DNA of 64,000 nt from Glycomyces albidus (lineage in GTDB: Bacteria > Actinomycetota > Actinomycetes > Mycobacteriales > Micromonosporaceae), in contig NZ_WIAO01000005.1 of assembly GCF_009451885.1 (NCBI RefSeq), positions 62,001-126,000 of the forward strand. The letters run 5' to 3'. Below the pieces are notes generated by a model. It made no database searches. It worked only from the letters and a program-made list of their open reading frames with translations, and was not told the origin of the DNA. This document shows positions 18,601 to 27,764 of the stretch, piece after piece. A program made the position numbers and the translations under genes. How positions within the stretch are numbered: position 1 is the stretch's first letter; every line of letters starts with the position of its first letter.

Positions 18601-20319
18601 ATGTTCAACTTCAAACGCCGCGCGGCCGCGGCCGCCGGGGCGCTCGCCCTCGCGGCGGCGACGGTCGCCGCCGGCGCCTGGTCGTTCGGACCGGACCACG
18701 GCAGCGGCCACGGCCGCGAGGTGGACCTGCAACTGCTGGCGATCAACGACTTCCACGGCAACATCGAGGCCTCCTCGGGCCTGACCTGGCCCGGGCACAC
18801 CGCCCCCGTCGGTGGCGCCGAGTACCTCGCGACCCACCTCGAGCTCGCGCGCGAAGGCGAGGACCACTCGACCACCGTCGCCGCCGGCGACCTCATCGGC
18901 GCGAGCCCGTTCCTGTCCGCCGTCTTCGACGACGAGCCGACCATCGAGTCGCTCAACGCGATGGGCGTCGAGGTCTCCGCCGTCGGCAACCACGAGTTCG
19001 ACGCCGGCATCGACGAGCTCAACCGCATCATCGAAGGCGACGACGACTTCGAAGGCGCCGACTTCCCCTACCTCGGCGCGAACGTCGTCGACGAGGCCAC
19101 CGGCGAACCGGTCCTCGACCCGTACTGGATCAAGGACTTCGGCCGCGGCGTCAAGGTCGGGTTCATCGGCATGACCCTCGAGGGCACCGGCGACATCGTC
19201 TCCAAGTCCGGCATCGAGGGCCTCGTCTTCGAGGACGAGGTCGCGACCGCGGAGCAGTACTCCCGCGAGCTCAAGCGCAAGGGCGTCAACGCGATCGTCG
19301 TGCTCCTGCACGAAGGCGGCGTGCCCGTCGCCGAGGACACCGGCCACGACTGCGAGTCCGCCGCCGGCACCGCGACCGGCATGTCCGGTCCGATCGTCGA
19401 CATCGCCGAGACCATGACCCCGCTCGTCGACGTCATCGTCTCCGGCCACACCCACCAGGAGTACGTCTGCTCCGTCGACGACCCGGCCGGGAACCCGCGC
19501 CTGGTCACCTCCGCGTCCAACTACGGCCGCGTGTTCACCGAGATCGACGCGACCTACGACAGGCGCACCAAGGACATCGTGCGCTCCACCGTGGTCGGGT
19601 CGAACACCGTCGTCACCCGCGACGTCGACGCCGACCCCGACCAGACCGCGATCCTCGAGGAGTACGGGCCGCTCGCCGCGGAGGCCGGGAACCGCCTCGT
19701 CGGCTACATCGCCGAGGACATCAAGCGCGGCCAGACCCGGGCCGAGGAGTTCCCGCTCGGAAGCCTCATCGCCGACGCGCAGCTGTGGAACACCGCGAGC
19801 GCCGACACCGGCGGCGCCGAGATCGCGTTCATGAACCCCGGCGGCGTCCGCGACGACCTCCTCTACGCGGAGGGCACGCCCGGCGAGGCCACGTACGCCG
19901 ACGTGTTCGACGTGCAGCCGTTCTCGAACTACGTCGTGACGCTCGACCTCACCGGCGCGCAGATCCTCGAGGCGCTGCGCCAGCAGCTCCCGAGCGCGGC
20001 CCGGTCCACGACTCTGTTCCTCCAGGTCTCCGAGGGCTTCACGTACACGTGGGACAAGACGAAGACCGGCACCGACCAGATCGTGGCGGACTCGTTGGCG
20101 CTCAACGGGGAGCCGATCGTGGCCGACCGGACCTACCGGGTCACGGTGAACTCGTTCCTCGCCGACGGCGGCGACTCGTTCACCGCGTTCGCCGACGGCG
20201 AGAACCGCCTCTTCGGCGAGCTCGACGTGGACGCGTTCGAGGACTACATCACCGAGTTCGGCACCCAGGCGAACCCGCTGGAAGCGCCGGACCTGGGCCG
20301 GGTCACGGTCGTCTCGTAG
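18601..20319 (+). CDS. Secreted 5'-nucleotidase/2',3'-cyclic phosphodiesterase family phosphatase
   Basis: The 572-residue protein starts at the ATG with GGAGAG upstream. It has a signal peptide (KRR, then a hydrophobic Ala-rich stretch to about residue 30). The N-terminal calcineurin-like metallophosphatase domain shows AINDFHGN, GDLIGASP, GNHEFDAG, VLLHEG and SGHTHQEY, all two-metal ligands. The C-terminal 5'-nucleotidase domain begins with the EFPLGSLIADAQ region and has the substrate-binding NPGGVR. It probably hydrolyses extracellular nucleotides to nucleosides and phosphate. No LPXTG or other anchor follows, so it should be released. Confidence 0.95.
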   Translation: MFNFKRRAAAAAGALALAAATVAAGAWSFGPDHGSGHGREVDLQLLAINDFHGNIEASSGLTWPGHTAPVGGAEYLATHLELAREGEDHSTTVAAGDLIGASPFLSAVFDDEPTIESLNAMGVEVSAVGNHEFDAGIDELNRIIEGDDDFEGADFPYLGANVVDEATGEPVLDPYWIKDFGRGVKVGFIGMTLEGTGDIVSKSGIEGLVFEDEVATAEQYSRELKRKGVNAIVVLLHEGGVPVAEDTGHDCESAAGTATGMSGPIVDIAETMTPLVDVIVSGHTHQEYVCSVDDPAGNPRLVTSASNYGRVFTEIDATYDRRTKDIVRSTVVGSNTVVTRDVDADPDQTAILEEYGPLAAEAGNRLVGYIAEDIKRGQTRAEEFPLGSLIADAQLWNTASADTGGAEIAFMNPGGVRDDLLYAEGTPGEATYADVFDVQPFSNYVVTLDLTGAQILEALRQQLPSAARSTTLFLQVSEGFTYTWDKTKTGTDQIVADSLALNGEPIVADRTYRVTVNSFLADGGDSFTAFADGENRLFGELDVDAFEDYITEFGTQANPLEAPDLGRVTVVS

Positions 20320-20335
20320 ATTCCTGAGGACATTC

Positions 20336-20371
20336 ACAGGCGGCGAGGGCCCTTGCGGCCCCGCCGCCTGT
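20336..20371 (+). terminator. Hairpin terminator after 5'-nucleotidase
   Basis: A 10-bp stem (ACAGGCGGCG / CGCCGCCTGT), with further GGGCC/GGCCC pairing inside, begins 17 bases after the stop. Confidence 0.75.
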
Positions 20372-20436
20372 CGTCATCGGGGCACGGACCGGATAGTCTT
20401 GTACCACCCTGAACATTTGACGGAGGACCGCACGTC

Positions 20437-21252
20437 ATGGCAATGCAGAGCAGGAACTCATCCCTTCGCAACATGGTGAAGGCGCAGTACAACGACCAGC
20501 AGCAGCACATGGGCGCCGCATACGGGCCCTACGGGCAGATGACCCAGGCGCCGCAGGTGCAGACCATGACGATCGACGACGTCGTCGTCCGCACGGTGGC
20601 CCTCGTCGGCGCGACCTTCGTCGCCGCGCTCCTGACCTACGGCATGGTCGGCAGCGGCGACGCCGCCTCCGCCGGCACGGCCGGGCTCCTCATGGCCGTC
20701 GGCGGCGTGGTCAGCATCGGCATCATCCTCTTCTCGATCTTCAAGCCGATCACCAACCCGTTCATCGCGTTCGCCTACGGCATCGGCCAGGGCTTCCTCC
20801 TCGGCGGGTTCAGCGCCGTCATGGAGGCGCAGTTCCCCGGCATCGTCGTCAACGCCCTCGTCGCGACGATCCTCGTGTTCTTCGGGATGCTCGCGCTCTA
20901 CAAGTTCCGCATCCTCAAGAACTCCCCGGTGTTCACCAAGGTCATCGTCGGCGCCGGCTTCGGCATCGGCGGCCTGCTGCTGGTGAACCTCGTCGCGAGC
21001 CTGTTCGGCGTCAACCTCGGCCTGTTCGCGGCCCCCGGCGGCGACCCGACCACCCTCCAGTGGATCATCGCGATCGCCCTCACCCTCTGGGCCGCGTTCT
21101 CGTTCGTCCTCGACTTCGACATGATCGAGTGGTCCGCCCAGAACGGCGCCCCGAAGAAGTACGCGTGGGCCGGCGCCTTCGGCCTCACCGCGGGCCTCAT
21201 CTTCCTGTACTGGAACCTGCTGCGCCTGCTCTCGTACTTCCAGGGCGAATAG
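20437..21252 (+). CDS. Bax inhibitor-1/YccA family membrane protein
   Basis: The 271-residue protein has a polar N-terminal 45 residues and seven predicted membrane spans, ending in a charged motif around DFDMIEW, diagnostic of the BI-1/YccA-like family (the actinobacterial branch). Family members are pH-sensitive calcium leak channels or modulators of membrane proteases; the role here is unknown. The start is the ATG after GGAGGACCGCACGTC; a second Met lies two codons later. A TAGTCT hexamer at 20394-20399 is a plausible -10. Confidence 0.93.
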   Translation: MAMQSRNSSLRNMVKAQYNDQQQHMGAAYGPYGQMTQAPQVQTMTIDDVVVRTVALVGATFVAALLTYGMVGSGDAASAGTAGLLMAVGGVVSIGIILFSIFKPITNPFIAFAYGIGQGFLLGGFSAVMEAQFPGIVVNALVATILVFFGMLALYKFRILKNSPVFTKVIVGAGFGIGGLLLVNLVASLFGVNLGLFAAPGGDPTTLQWIIAIALTLWAAFSFVLDFDMIEWSAQNGAPKKYAWAGAFGLTAGLIFLYWNLLRLLSYFQGE

Positions 21253-23671
21253 CCTCGGAACCGAAGCACGGACAGGGCGAACCACCGCATTGAGCACCGA
21301 ACTCGAGCGGGCGATCGGGCGCGTCGTCGAAGGCACGCGCCACTGGTCGCCCGCTCGCTGGTCCTCCCGCGGCGACGCGATGCACCGACTCGTGCAGGCG
21401 CTCGCCGACCTCGCCGCCGACGTCGAGGGCCGGCCCCGCCGACCCGTCCCGCGGCTCCCCAACGACATGAGCCTGCCCGACCAGCTCCAGGTCGTCGGCC
21501 TCGACCTCATCGAACTCGAACCCCTCGACGAGGCCCGGCGGCGGGCCGCCGAGCGGGCGATCACCGAAGCCCGCCGGGCCCTGTTCTAAGTCGATCCACG
21601 CGGCCATGAGCAGCGCCGCGTCGTCGAGCGCGTCCACCAGGTTGTCGGACTCCCAGCGCAGCACGTTCCGCCGGGTCCGCGTCTCCCGGTCCTCGACCGC
21701 GCCGAGCCGCAGGTCCAGCCGTTTCGCCGCGTCACTCAGGTCGATGCCGCGCGGCGGCGCCGCGTTCCGCGCCAGCGCCGCCAGCCGCTGGTACGCCGCG
21801 TCGAGCGAATCGGCGAACTCGTCCACCCCCGCCAGGCCCGGCGCGTCCTGGTCGCCGCGGCCGAGGGTCGCGTTCACCGCCACCAGGGCCCGGGCCGCGC
21901 GCGAGAGCGCGGCCTCGGCGCCGAGCACGTCCGCCGACAGCGGGCCCGGTCCGGCGACCGGCTCGGCCTTGGCCTGGTCGGCGGCCTGCGTGAGCGCGGA
22001 CCGGCGGGCCCGGACCCGGTCGATCGCGGCGTGCATGGTCTTGCGGTCGTAGTCGGACGGGTGCGCCTGGCGGTCGAGGGCGAGGCGCGCGTAGTCGCGG
22101 TAGGCGTCCACGAGGTCGCCGAGGAGGTCCCCGAGGCGGCGGGTCTGCCAGGTCGGGACGAGCACGTAGAAGCCGATCGCGAGCGCGGCGCCGGCGAGGG
22201 TGCACGCGCCCCGGTCGATCGCGCCGAGGACCGGGTTCTCGCCGGTGAGGTCGATCTGGAACACGGTGAAGCCCGAGACCGCGGCGGCGAACACGAGCAT
22301 CGACACGGGCCGCAGCAGGTAGGCGACGAGCGCGAACGCGAGGATCGTGAGGCTGATCCACACCTGGCCCTCGGGGATCAGGAGCCCCAGGAGCGAGGCG
22401 ACGACGACGCCGCCGGTGGTGCCGACCGCGCGGGTGGTGCCGCGGGTGAGCGTCCCGGAGAAGTCGGCCTGGAGGACCAGCCAGGCGGTGAGGGGGATCC
22501 AGTAGCCGTGGTCGGTGGGCCACATGAGGCCGATCGTCATCGCGAGCGCGATGACGCCGGCGCGGCGCAGCGCATGGTGGATGACCGGGTCGTGCCGGTG
22601 GAGGCGGGAGCGGAGCTGGCCGACGGCCTGGCGGGCGGTCGAGGTGGCGTGGGCGAGCGCGGGGTCGGCGACGACGGCGCCGCCGCCGGCGGTGATGCGC
22701 TCGGCGAACCCGCCGGTCTCGTGGAGGACGCGCAGGAGCCCGCCGATCTCGGTGGGCATGGTGCCGGTGGCGGTCGCCATGGGGTTCTGGGAGAGGCCCG
22801 CGAGGAGCTCGTCCCAGTCGAGGTCGGCGGGGCGGCGGGCGGTGATGCGCTCGGCGAAGTGGGTGAGCAGGCGCGCGGCCATCTCGAGGGCTTCGGAGTA
22901 GAACGCGACCGTGTCGCGGTCCTGGGCGTCGGCGCGGGCGCGGGCGGAGGCGGTGCGGCCGATGGCGGCCGAGATCGCGTAGATCTGGCGGCGGGCCTCG
23001 AGGATCGAGGCGGGCAGGGCGCGGCGGCGGTCGAGTTCGCGGGCGGCCTCGTGGAGCGCCTCGGTGTCGAAGGGCGCGTTGGGGTTCGAGGCGAGGGTCT
23101 GGGCTTCGGCGGCGAGGGCGAGCCAGGCTTCGGCGAGGGTGCGGCGGTCCTCGGCCCACCGGAAGTACGGGGGCAGGAGCGCCATGACGGCCTGGAGCGC
23201 GCCGCCGGCGACGACGGCCCCGGCCGCGAGCAGGGGCGTGGTGCCGGTGGTGATGTGCTCGGCGAGGAAGAACATGATGCCGGAGACGGTGAAGGTCACG
23301 CCGGCGACGTGCGTCACGGAGCCGATGAACGTGAGCGTGAACGCATACGCGGCCGCGGCGGCGACCAGGGCGACCGGCTGCTCGATGGCGCCGAGGGCGA
23401 CGCCGAGGGCCCCGGCGAGGCCGACGAGGAGCGGCAGGGCCGGGCCGGTGCGGGTCCCGGGGGTGAGGAGGGCGACGCCGCCGAGCCACGCGCCCATGAT
23501 CGCGGCCTGGCCCCAGGCGGGGTGGCCGGCGAGGCCGACCGCGCCCATGGCGATCGCGATGCCGCAGGCCGCGCGGACGGCGAGCACCGGGGCGGCCTCG
23601 CCGGGGGTCCACGACCGGAGGTCGTCGCCGACCCGGCGGAACGACTCGTCGACGCCCGGGTTGTTGAGCAC
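21197..23671 (-). CDS. FUSC-family membrane protein (aromatic acid exporter type); 3' end unresolved
   Basis: Start GTG 23671 is chosen because a TACGCT hexamer ends exactly 6 bases upstream, fitting a leaderless message; the frame further upstream merely shadows guaA. The protein has two blocks of about five membrane spans (residues about 25-160 and 350-480) with a cytoplasmic helical region between and a long cytoplasmic C-terminal part. This is the FUSC/YccS architecture associated with efflux of aromatic acids. Recognisable sequence ends near 21590 (about 695 residues, a normal length), but no in-frame stop appears until 21197, so the formal product overlaps the plus-strand gene at 21290 completely. 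A lost stop or frameshift close to 21590 is likely. Confidence 0.7.
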   Translation of the reverse strand: MLNNPGVDESFRRVGDDLRSWTPGEAAPVLAVRAACGIAIAMGAVGLAGHPAWGQAAIMGAWLGGVALLTPGTRTGPALPLLVGLAGALGVALGAIEQPVALVAAAAAYAFTLTFIGSVTHVAGVTFTVSGIMFFLAEHITTGTTPLLAAGAVVAGGALQAVMALLPPYFRWAEDRRTLAEAWLALAAEAQTLASNPNAPFDTEALHEAARELDRRRALPASILEARRQIYAISAAIGRTASARARADAQDRDTVAFYSEALEMAARLLTHFAERITARRPADLDWDELLAGLSQNPMATATGTMPTEIGGLLRVLHETGGFAERITAGGGAVVADPALAHATSTARQAVGQLRSRLHRHDPVIHHALRRAGVIALAMTIGLMWPTDHGYWIPLTAWLVLQADFSGTLTRGTTRAVGTTGGVVVASLLGLLIPEGQVWISLTILAFALVAYLLRPVSMLVFAAAVSGFTVFQIDLTGENPVLGAIDRGACTLAGAALAIGFYVLVPTWQTRRLGDLLGDLVDAYRDYARLALDRQAHPSDYDRKTMHAAIDRVRARRSALTQAADQAKAEPVAGPGPLSADVLGAEAALSRAARALVAVNATLGRGDQDAPGLAGVDEFADSLDAAYQRLAALARNAAPPRGIDLSDAAKRLDLRLGAVEDRETRTRRNVLRWESDNLVDALDDAALLMAAWIDLEQGPAGFGDRPLGGPPPGLVEGFEFDEVEADDLELVGQAHVVGEPRDGSAGPALDVGGEVGERLHESVHRVAAGGPASGRPVARAFDDAPDRPLEFGAQCGGSPCPCFGSEAIRPGSTRAGAAGSSTGR
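21290..21589 (+). CDS. Small conserved hypothetical protein
   Basis: A 99-residue Arg/Leu-rich cytoplasmic protein starting at TTG 21290, with GGACAGGG upstream. It shows two amphipathic helical halves (about 1-45 and 60-99) linked by a Pro-rich segment and a [10 protein letters not shown] stretch. No function is recognised. It follows the BI-1 gene by 37 bases and is probably cotranscribed. Its whole length lies antisense to the formally open 3' extension of the FUSC gene on the other strand; its regular composition makes it the more credible of the two in the shared part. Confidence 0.7.
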   Translation: MSTELERAIGRVVEGTRHWSPARWSSRGDAMHRLVQALADLAADVEGRPRRPVPRLPNDMSLPDQLQVVGLDLIELEPLDEARRRAAERAITEARRALF

Positions 23672-23677
23672 GTCAAA

Positions 23678-23722
23678 AGCGTAGCCGCGCCTACGGGTGT
23701 GAGGCCGACTACCGGTTACGCT
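23678..23722. promoter_or_regulatory. Divergent leaderless promoters of FUSC gene and guaA
   Basis: On the minus strand TACGCT (23683-23678) lies 6 bases before the GTG of the FUSC gene. On the plus strand an identical TACGCT (23717-23722) lies 6 bases before the ATG of guaA. Transcription starting 6-7 bases after each hexamer would begin at the start codon. No -35 box was recognised. Confidence 0.65.
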
Positions 23723-23728
23723 GGTGTC

Positions 23729-25273
23729 ATGCGACAAACGGTGCTGGTGGTCGACTTCGGGGCCCAATACGCGCAGCTCATCGCTCGCCGCGTCCGGGAG
23801 GCCCACGTCTACTCGGAGATCGTCCCGTCTTCGATGCCCGCGGAGGAGATGCTCGCGAAGGAGCCCGCCGCGATCATCCTGTCCGGCGGCCCTTCGAGCG
23901 TGTACGCCGAAGGCGCCCCGCAGGTGGACCCGGCGCTGTTCGCGGCCGGGGTGCCGGTGCTGGGGATCTGCTACGGCTTCCAGGCGATGGCGGCCGCCCT
24001 GGGCGGGACCGTCGCGAAGACGGGCGTGTCGGAGTACGGCGGGACCGAGCTCGACGTGGTGTGCCCTTCGAAGCTCCTCGCCGGGCTGCCCGAGCACCAG
24101 TCGGTGTGGATGAGCCACGGCGACTCGGTGACCGAGGCGCCCGAGGGCTTCCAGGTGGTGGCGACCAGCGCGGGTGCGCCGGTGGCGGCGTTCGAGAACC
24201 TCGAGTCGCGGCTCGCGGGCGTCCAGTACCACCCCGAGGTGGCGCACACGCCGCACGGCCAGGCCGTGATCCGGCACTTCCTGCACGACATCGCCGGGAT
24301 CAAGCCGAACTGGACGAACGCGGCGATCATCGACGAGCAGGTCGAGGCCATCCGGGCGCAGGTCGGCGACAAGCGGGTCCTGTGCGCGCTGTCGGGCGGC
24401 GTGGACTCGTCGGTCGCGGCCGCGCTCGTGCACCGGGCCGTGGGGGACCAGCTCACGTGCGTGTTCGTCGACCACGGGCTGCTGCGCGCCGGCGAGGCCG
24501 AGCAGGTCGAGAAGGACTACGCGCAGCTCACCGGCATCGACGTGCGCACCGTGGACGTCTCGGAGCAGTTCCTGGCCGCGCTCAAGGGCGTCACGGACCC
24601 CGAGGAGAAGCGCAAGATCATCGGCCGCGAGTTCATCCGCACGTTCGAGGCGGCGGCGCGCGGGATCGCCGAGGAGCAGGGCATCGACTTCCTCGTCCAG
24701 GGCACGCTGTACCCGGACGTGGTCGAGTCGGGCGGCGGCACCGGCACTGCGAACATCAAGAGCCACCACAATGTCGGGGGTTTGCCCGAGGACCTGCAGT
24801 TCGACCTGGTCGAGCCGCTGCGGACCCTGTTCAAGGACGAGGTGCGCGCGATCGGCCTGGAGCTGGGCCTGCCCGAGGCGATGGTGTGGCGCCACCCGTT
24901 CCCGGGCCCGGGCCTGGGCATCCGCATCGTCGGCGAGATCACGCGCGAGCGCCTCGACATCCTGAAGGCCGCCGACGCGATCGCCCGCGCGGAGCTCACC
25001 GCGGCCGGCCTGGACCGGTCGGTGTGGCAGTTCCCGGTGGTCCTCCTGGCCGACGTGCGGAGCGTCGGCGTCCAGGGCGACGGCCGCACCTACGGGCACC
25101 CGGTGGTGCTGCGCCCGGTCTCGTCCGAGGACGCGATGACCGCCGACTGGTCGCGGCTGCCGTACGAGCTGCTCGCGAAGATCTCCACCCGGATCACGAA
25201 CGAGGTCGCCGAGATCAACCGGGTCGTGCTCGACGTCACCTCGAAGCCGCCGGGCACCATCGAATGGGAGTAG
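23729..25273 (+). CDS. guaA: GMP synthase (glutamine-hydrolysing)
   Basis: The 514-residue enzyme converts XMP to GMP using glutamine and ATP. The N-terminal glutamine amidotransferase domain (about 1-190) has the nucleophile Cys in GICYGFQ and the His/Glu pair in YHPEVAH. The ATP-pyrophosphatase domain has the PP-loop LSGGVDSSV, and the C-terminal dimerisation domain ends in the family-typical KPPGTIEWE. Length is normal. No ribosome site precedes the ATG; the TACGCT hexamer 6 bases upstream suggests a leaderless mRNA. Upstream extensions of the frame are antisense to the FUSC gene. Confidence 0.98.
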   Translation: MRQTVLVVDFGAQYAQLIARRVREAHVYSEIVPSSMPAEEMLAKEPAAIILSGGPSSVYAEGAPQVDPALFAAGVPVLGICYGFQAMAAALGGTVAKTGVSEYGGTELDVVCPSKLLAGLPEHQSVWMSHGDSVTEAPEGFQVVATSAGAPVAAFENLESRLAGVQYHPEVAHTPHGQAVIRHFLHDIAGIKPNWTNAAIIDEQVEAIRAQVGDKRVLCALSGGVDSSVAAALVHRAVGDQLTCVFVDHGLLRAGEAEQVEKDYAQLTGIDVRTVDVSEQFLAALKGVTDPEEKRKIIGREFIRTFEAAARGIAEEQGIDFLVQGTLYPDVVESGGGTGTANIKSHHNVGGLPEDLQFDLVEPLRTLFKDEVRAIGLELGLPEAMVWRHPFPGPGLGIRIVGEITRERLDILKAADAIARAELTAAGLDRSVWQFPVVLLADVRSVGVQGDGRTYGHPVVLRPVSSEDAMTADWSRLPYELLAKISTRITNEVAEINRVVLDVTSKPPGTIEWE

Positions 25274-25292
25274 TGGTCCCGTGAACACGCCG

Positions 25293-25298
25293 TACAGT
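25293..25298 (+). promoter_or_regulatory. Putative -10 of a leaderless mRNA for the Nudix gene
   Basis: TACAGT fits TANNNT and ends 6 bases before the ATG at 25305, the same spacing as for guaA. The gene could also be reached by read-through from guaA, whose stop is only 31 bases upstream. Confidence 0.55.
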
Positions 25299-25304
25299 TG
25301 AGGG

Positions 25305-26240
25305 ATGCAATTCCGGATAGCTGCGTACGGGGAGGTACGTGACGAGAACGGCCGAGTCCTGCTGACGCGCCGGAAGCGCGCGGGGAGAGAGTCGGGGCCG
25401 TGGCACCTGCCGGGCGGGGTCATCGACCACGGTGAACCGCCGAAGCGGGCCGCCGGACGGCTCGTGACCGAGCACACCGGGTACGAGGTGACCGTCGGCA
25501 GGGCCCTGGAGGCCGTCGCGGTCGCGCGGCGCGGCGTCCACACCAACGCGATCATCTACTCCGCCCGGGTCCAGGGCGGAGCGGACTCCGGCGCCTTCGA
25601 CGAGCACGGCGGCGCCGAGGCCGCCGAGTGGGTCGACCCGGCCCGGGCGGCGGCCGAAGCCCATTCGCCGTTCGTCTCGGCCGCCCTGGGGCTGGCCGAC
25701 GACCGGCTCGCCGGGCGCGTCGACAAGGCCCCGCAGGAGGCGCGGCCCGTCCCGCCCGCGAAGGCGAAGAAGGGCCGCCGCAGGCGCGGCCAGCGCTTCG
25801 GCGCGTACGGGGTCGTCGCGGACGGCGGCGGCCGGATCCTGCTCGCCCGCATCGCCGAGGGGTACCCCGGCGGCGGCACCTGGCACCTGCCCGGCGGCGG
25901 CGTCGACTTCGGGGAGTCCCCGGAGGCCGCCGTCGCGCGCGAGATCTACGAGGAGACCGGCCAGGAGGCCCTGGTCGGGACCCTGCTCAACGTCACGTCG
26001 TTCCGCCACCGCCGCGCGATCGGCCCCGAGGGGTACCCGCTGGACTGGCACGGTGTGCGCGCGATCTACTCGGCCACGGTGCCCGACCCGTCGGCCGCGC
26101 AGGTCGTGGAGGCCGCGGGCGGGTCCACCAGCGAGTCCCGCTGGTGGGACGCGGCGGCGCTCGACGACCTGCCGCTCTCGGCGGCCGTCGAGGACGCGCT
26201 CCAGGTCGTCGACTTGAAGAACCTCGCCGCCCAGGCGTGA
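25305..26240 (+). CDS. Tandem Nudix hydrolase-type protein
   Basis: The 311-residue protein contains two Nudix folds joined by a basic linker (about residues 148-165, KAKKGRRRR). The second fold has a canonical Nudix box (GVDFGESPEAAVAREIYEET) and should bind divalent metal and cleave a nucleoside-diphosphate-linked substrate. In the first fold the box is degenerate: the REUxEE core reads RLVTEH, so catalysis there is unlikely and it may bind substrate or regulate. It directly follows guaA. Substrate unknown. Confidence 0.9.
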   Translation: MQFRIAAYGEVRDENGRVLLTRRKRAGRESGPWHLPGGVIDHGEPPKRAAGRLVTEHTGYEVTVGRALEAVAVARRGVHTNAIIYSARVQGGADSGAFDEHGGAEAAEWVDPARAAAEAHSPFVSAALGLADDRLAGRVDKAPQEARPVPPAKAKKGRRRRGQRFGAYGVVADGGGRILLARIAEGYPGGGTWHLPGGGVDFGESPEAAVAREIYEETGQEALVGTLLNVTSFRHRRAIGPEGYPLDWHGVRAIYSATVPDPSAAQVVEAAGGSTSESRWWDAAALDDLPLSAAVEDALQVVDLKNLAAQA

Positions 26241-26288
26241 GCGCGGGTCGCCGGCACCCTCGGCGGCGGACCGGACTCGGGACGCTTC

Positions 26289-27539
26289 CTAACGCCAGCG
26301 TGCGATGACCGTCTCCCCGGCGCGGATCGGCTCGCCCGGGACGACCGCGGCTTCGGCGGCTCCGGCCGGCAGGTACACGTCGGTGCGGGAGCCGAACCGG
26401 ATGAGGCCGTAGCGCTCGCCCTTGGCGAGGGACGCGCCGGGCTTGGTGCGGTTGACGATGCGGCGCAGGACCGCGCCGGTGCGCTGGGCGATGACGACGC
26501 GGCCGCGCGCGGTCGCGACCACGGTGTAGCAGGCGGCGTTGTGCTCGGCCTCGGCCGTGGCGACCTTCGCGTAGCCGCCGCGCTCGGTGAACACGTCGAC
26601 GACCTCGCCGGCGACCGGTGAGCGGTTGATGTGGACGTCGGTGAGCGAGAGGTACGCGCTGACGCGGAGCCATTCGGCGCCGGCCGCGCCGGTGGCGGCG
26701 CCGAAGCGCTCGTCGGCGACGGTCTCGACGGCCATGATGCGGCCGTCGGAGGCCGCGAGGACCGCTTCGGGCTCGTCGTCCTCGCCGCGCAGGTCGGCGT
26801 CGCGCTGCGGGTCGCGGAAGAACGCGGCGACCGGGACGGCGGCCAGGGCCGGCAGGAGCCACGCCTTCGAGGAGGGCCGGATCTTCCTCGCGGCCCAAGC
26901 GGTCCCGAGGAGGAGGCCGGCGGCGATGACGCCGTTCGAGTCGAGGTGGACGTTCGGGGTGACCGCGACCGAGGAGGCGCGCCAGGCCGGGGCCAGGTCC
27001 TCGGCGGGGGCGATCGCGCGCGGCTCGCCCTCGTGCTTGGAGGCGGAGCCGATGCGGAGCTTGTGGATGCGCACCGGCGGGAGCGAGCGCACGATCAGGT
27101 CGGTGCCGATGCCGTAGTCGGCGACGAGTTCGGCGATCTCCTCGCGCGCGGGCGCGGTCAGGGTGGCGGCGAAGGAGAGGACCCCGCCGGGCTCGACCTT
27201 CTCGCGCAGGAGCGCGAGGCGCTCGATGAACTCCTCGGCCTCGACGGTGACCGGGGCCGCGAGCATGACGTCCTCGGCGGGCTCGGCGTCTTCGAGGTCG
27301 GCCACGGTGGTGACGTTCCCGGCGGTCCAGGAGCCCTCCGCGGTCAGCGACGCGCGAAGATCCTCAATGGAGTGGGCGTCGGCGACGACGGTGAGCCGGT
27401 CGGCGGGCATGAGCGCTTCGAGCGCGGCCGTCAGCACCGGGTTCCCCCAGGACGCGCCCACGACCAGCCCGGTCTTGGGGCCCCTCCGCCGGGCGAATTC
27501 GTCCGTGATGCCGCGAGCGGCGGCTTTCGAGATCGGCAT
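26289..27539 (-). CDS. psd: Phosphatidylserine decarboxylase with an extra N-terminal domain
   Basis: The C-terminal half (about residues 205-416) is a phosphatidylserine decarboxylase of the short type: DVHINRSP, a HNAACY segment, and the FGSRTD motif where autocleavage before Ser creates the pyruvoyl cofactor. It should make phosphatidylethanolamine at the membrane; hydrophobic stretches lie at about residues 210-250. The first 190 residues form a Rossmann-like domain (VVGASWGNPVLTAALEAL, then PGGVLSF) resembling a degraded SAM-dependent methyltransferase; short Psd proteins of about 215 residues usually lack it. No pssA gene adjoins. A TATAGT hexamer lies 7 bases before the ATG. Confidence 0.88.
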   Translation of the reverse strand: MPISKAAARGITDEFARRRGPKTGLVVGASWGNPVLTAALEALMPADRLTVVADAHSIEDLRASLTAEGSWTAGNVTTVADLEDAEPAEDVMLAAPVTVEAEEFIERLALLREKVEPGGVLSFAATLTAPAREEIAELVADYGIGTDLIVRSLPPVRIHKLRIGSASKHEGEPRAIAPAEDLAPAWRASSVAVTPNVHLDSNGVIAAGLLLGTAWAARKIRPSSKAWLLPALAAVPVAAFFRDPQRDADLRGEDDEPEAVLAASDGRIMAVETVADERFGAATGAAGAEWLRVSAYLSLTDVHINRSPVAGEVVDVFTERGGYAKVATAEAEHNAACYTVVATARGRVVIAQRTGAVLRRIVNRTKPGASLAKGERYGLIRFGSRTDVYLPAGAAEAAVVPGEPIRAGETVIARWR

Positions 27540-27546
27540 GACTCCG

Positions 27547-27552
27547 ACTATA
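27547..27552 (-). promoter_or_regulatory. Putative -10 for psd
   Basis: On the minus strand TATAGT ends 7 bases upstream of the psd ATG at 27539, compatible with a leaderless or nearly leaderless transcript. Confidence 0.5.
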
Positions 27553-27764
27553 GAGCGCGCCGGGGAATGCCCCGGCTTGCGCTCGCGTGTTGCGCGAGTG
27601 CAGAGAGCGGCCCTTGCCCCGTTTCGTCCTCGTACTTTCGGCGGATTCTCCACATCGTTCGGACGAGTGCCCGCGCCGCCGCGTCGGGGGCCCTCGTTTC
27701 CCCTCTTGAAGGCGGCCCCCGCAGCCCCGCACCGCAGATCCACTCCCAGGAGGACCGAATCACG

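Noticed and set aside
23672-25555. A 1452-codon minus-strand frame extending from the FUSC gene across guaA
   Set aside because: The part upstream of 23671 is antisense to guaA with shadow composition, and a leaderless promoter marks GTG 23671.
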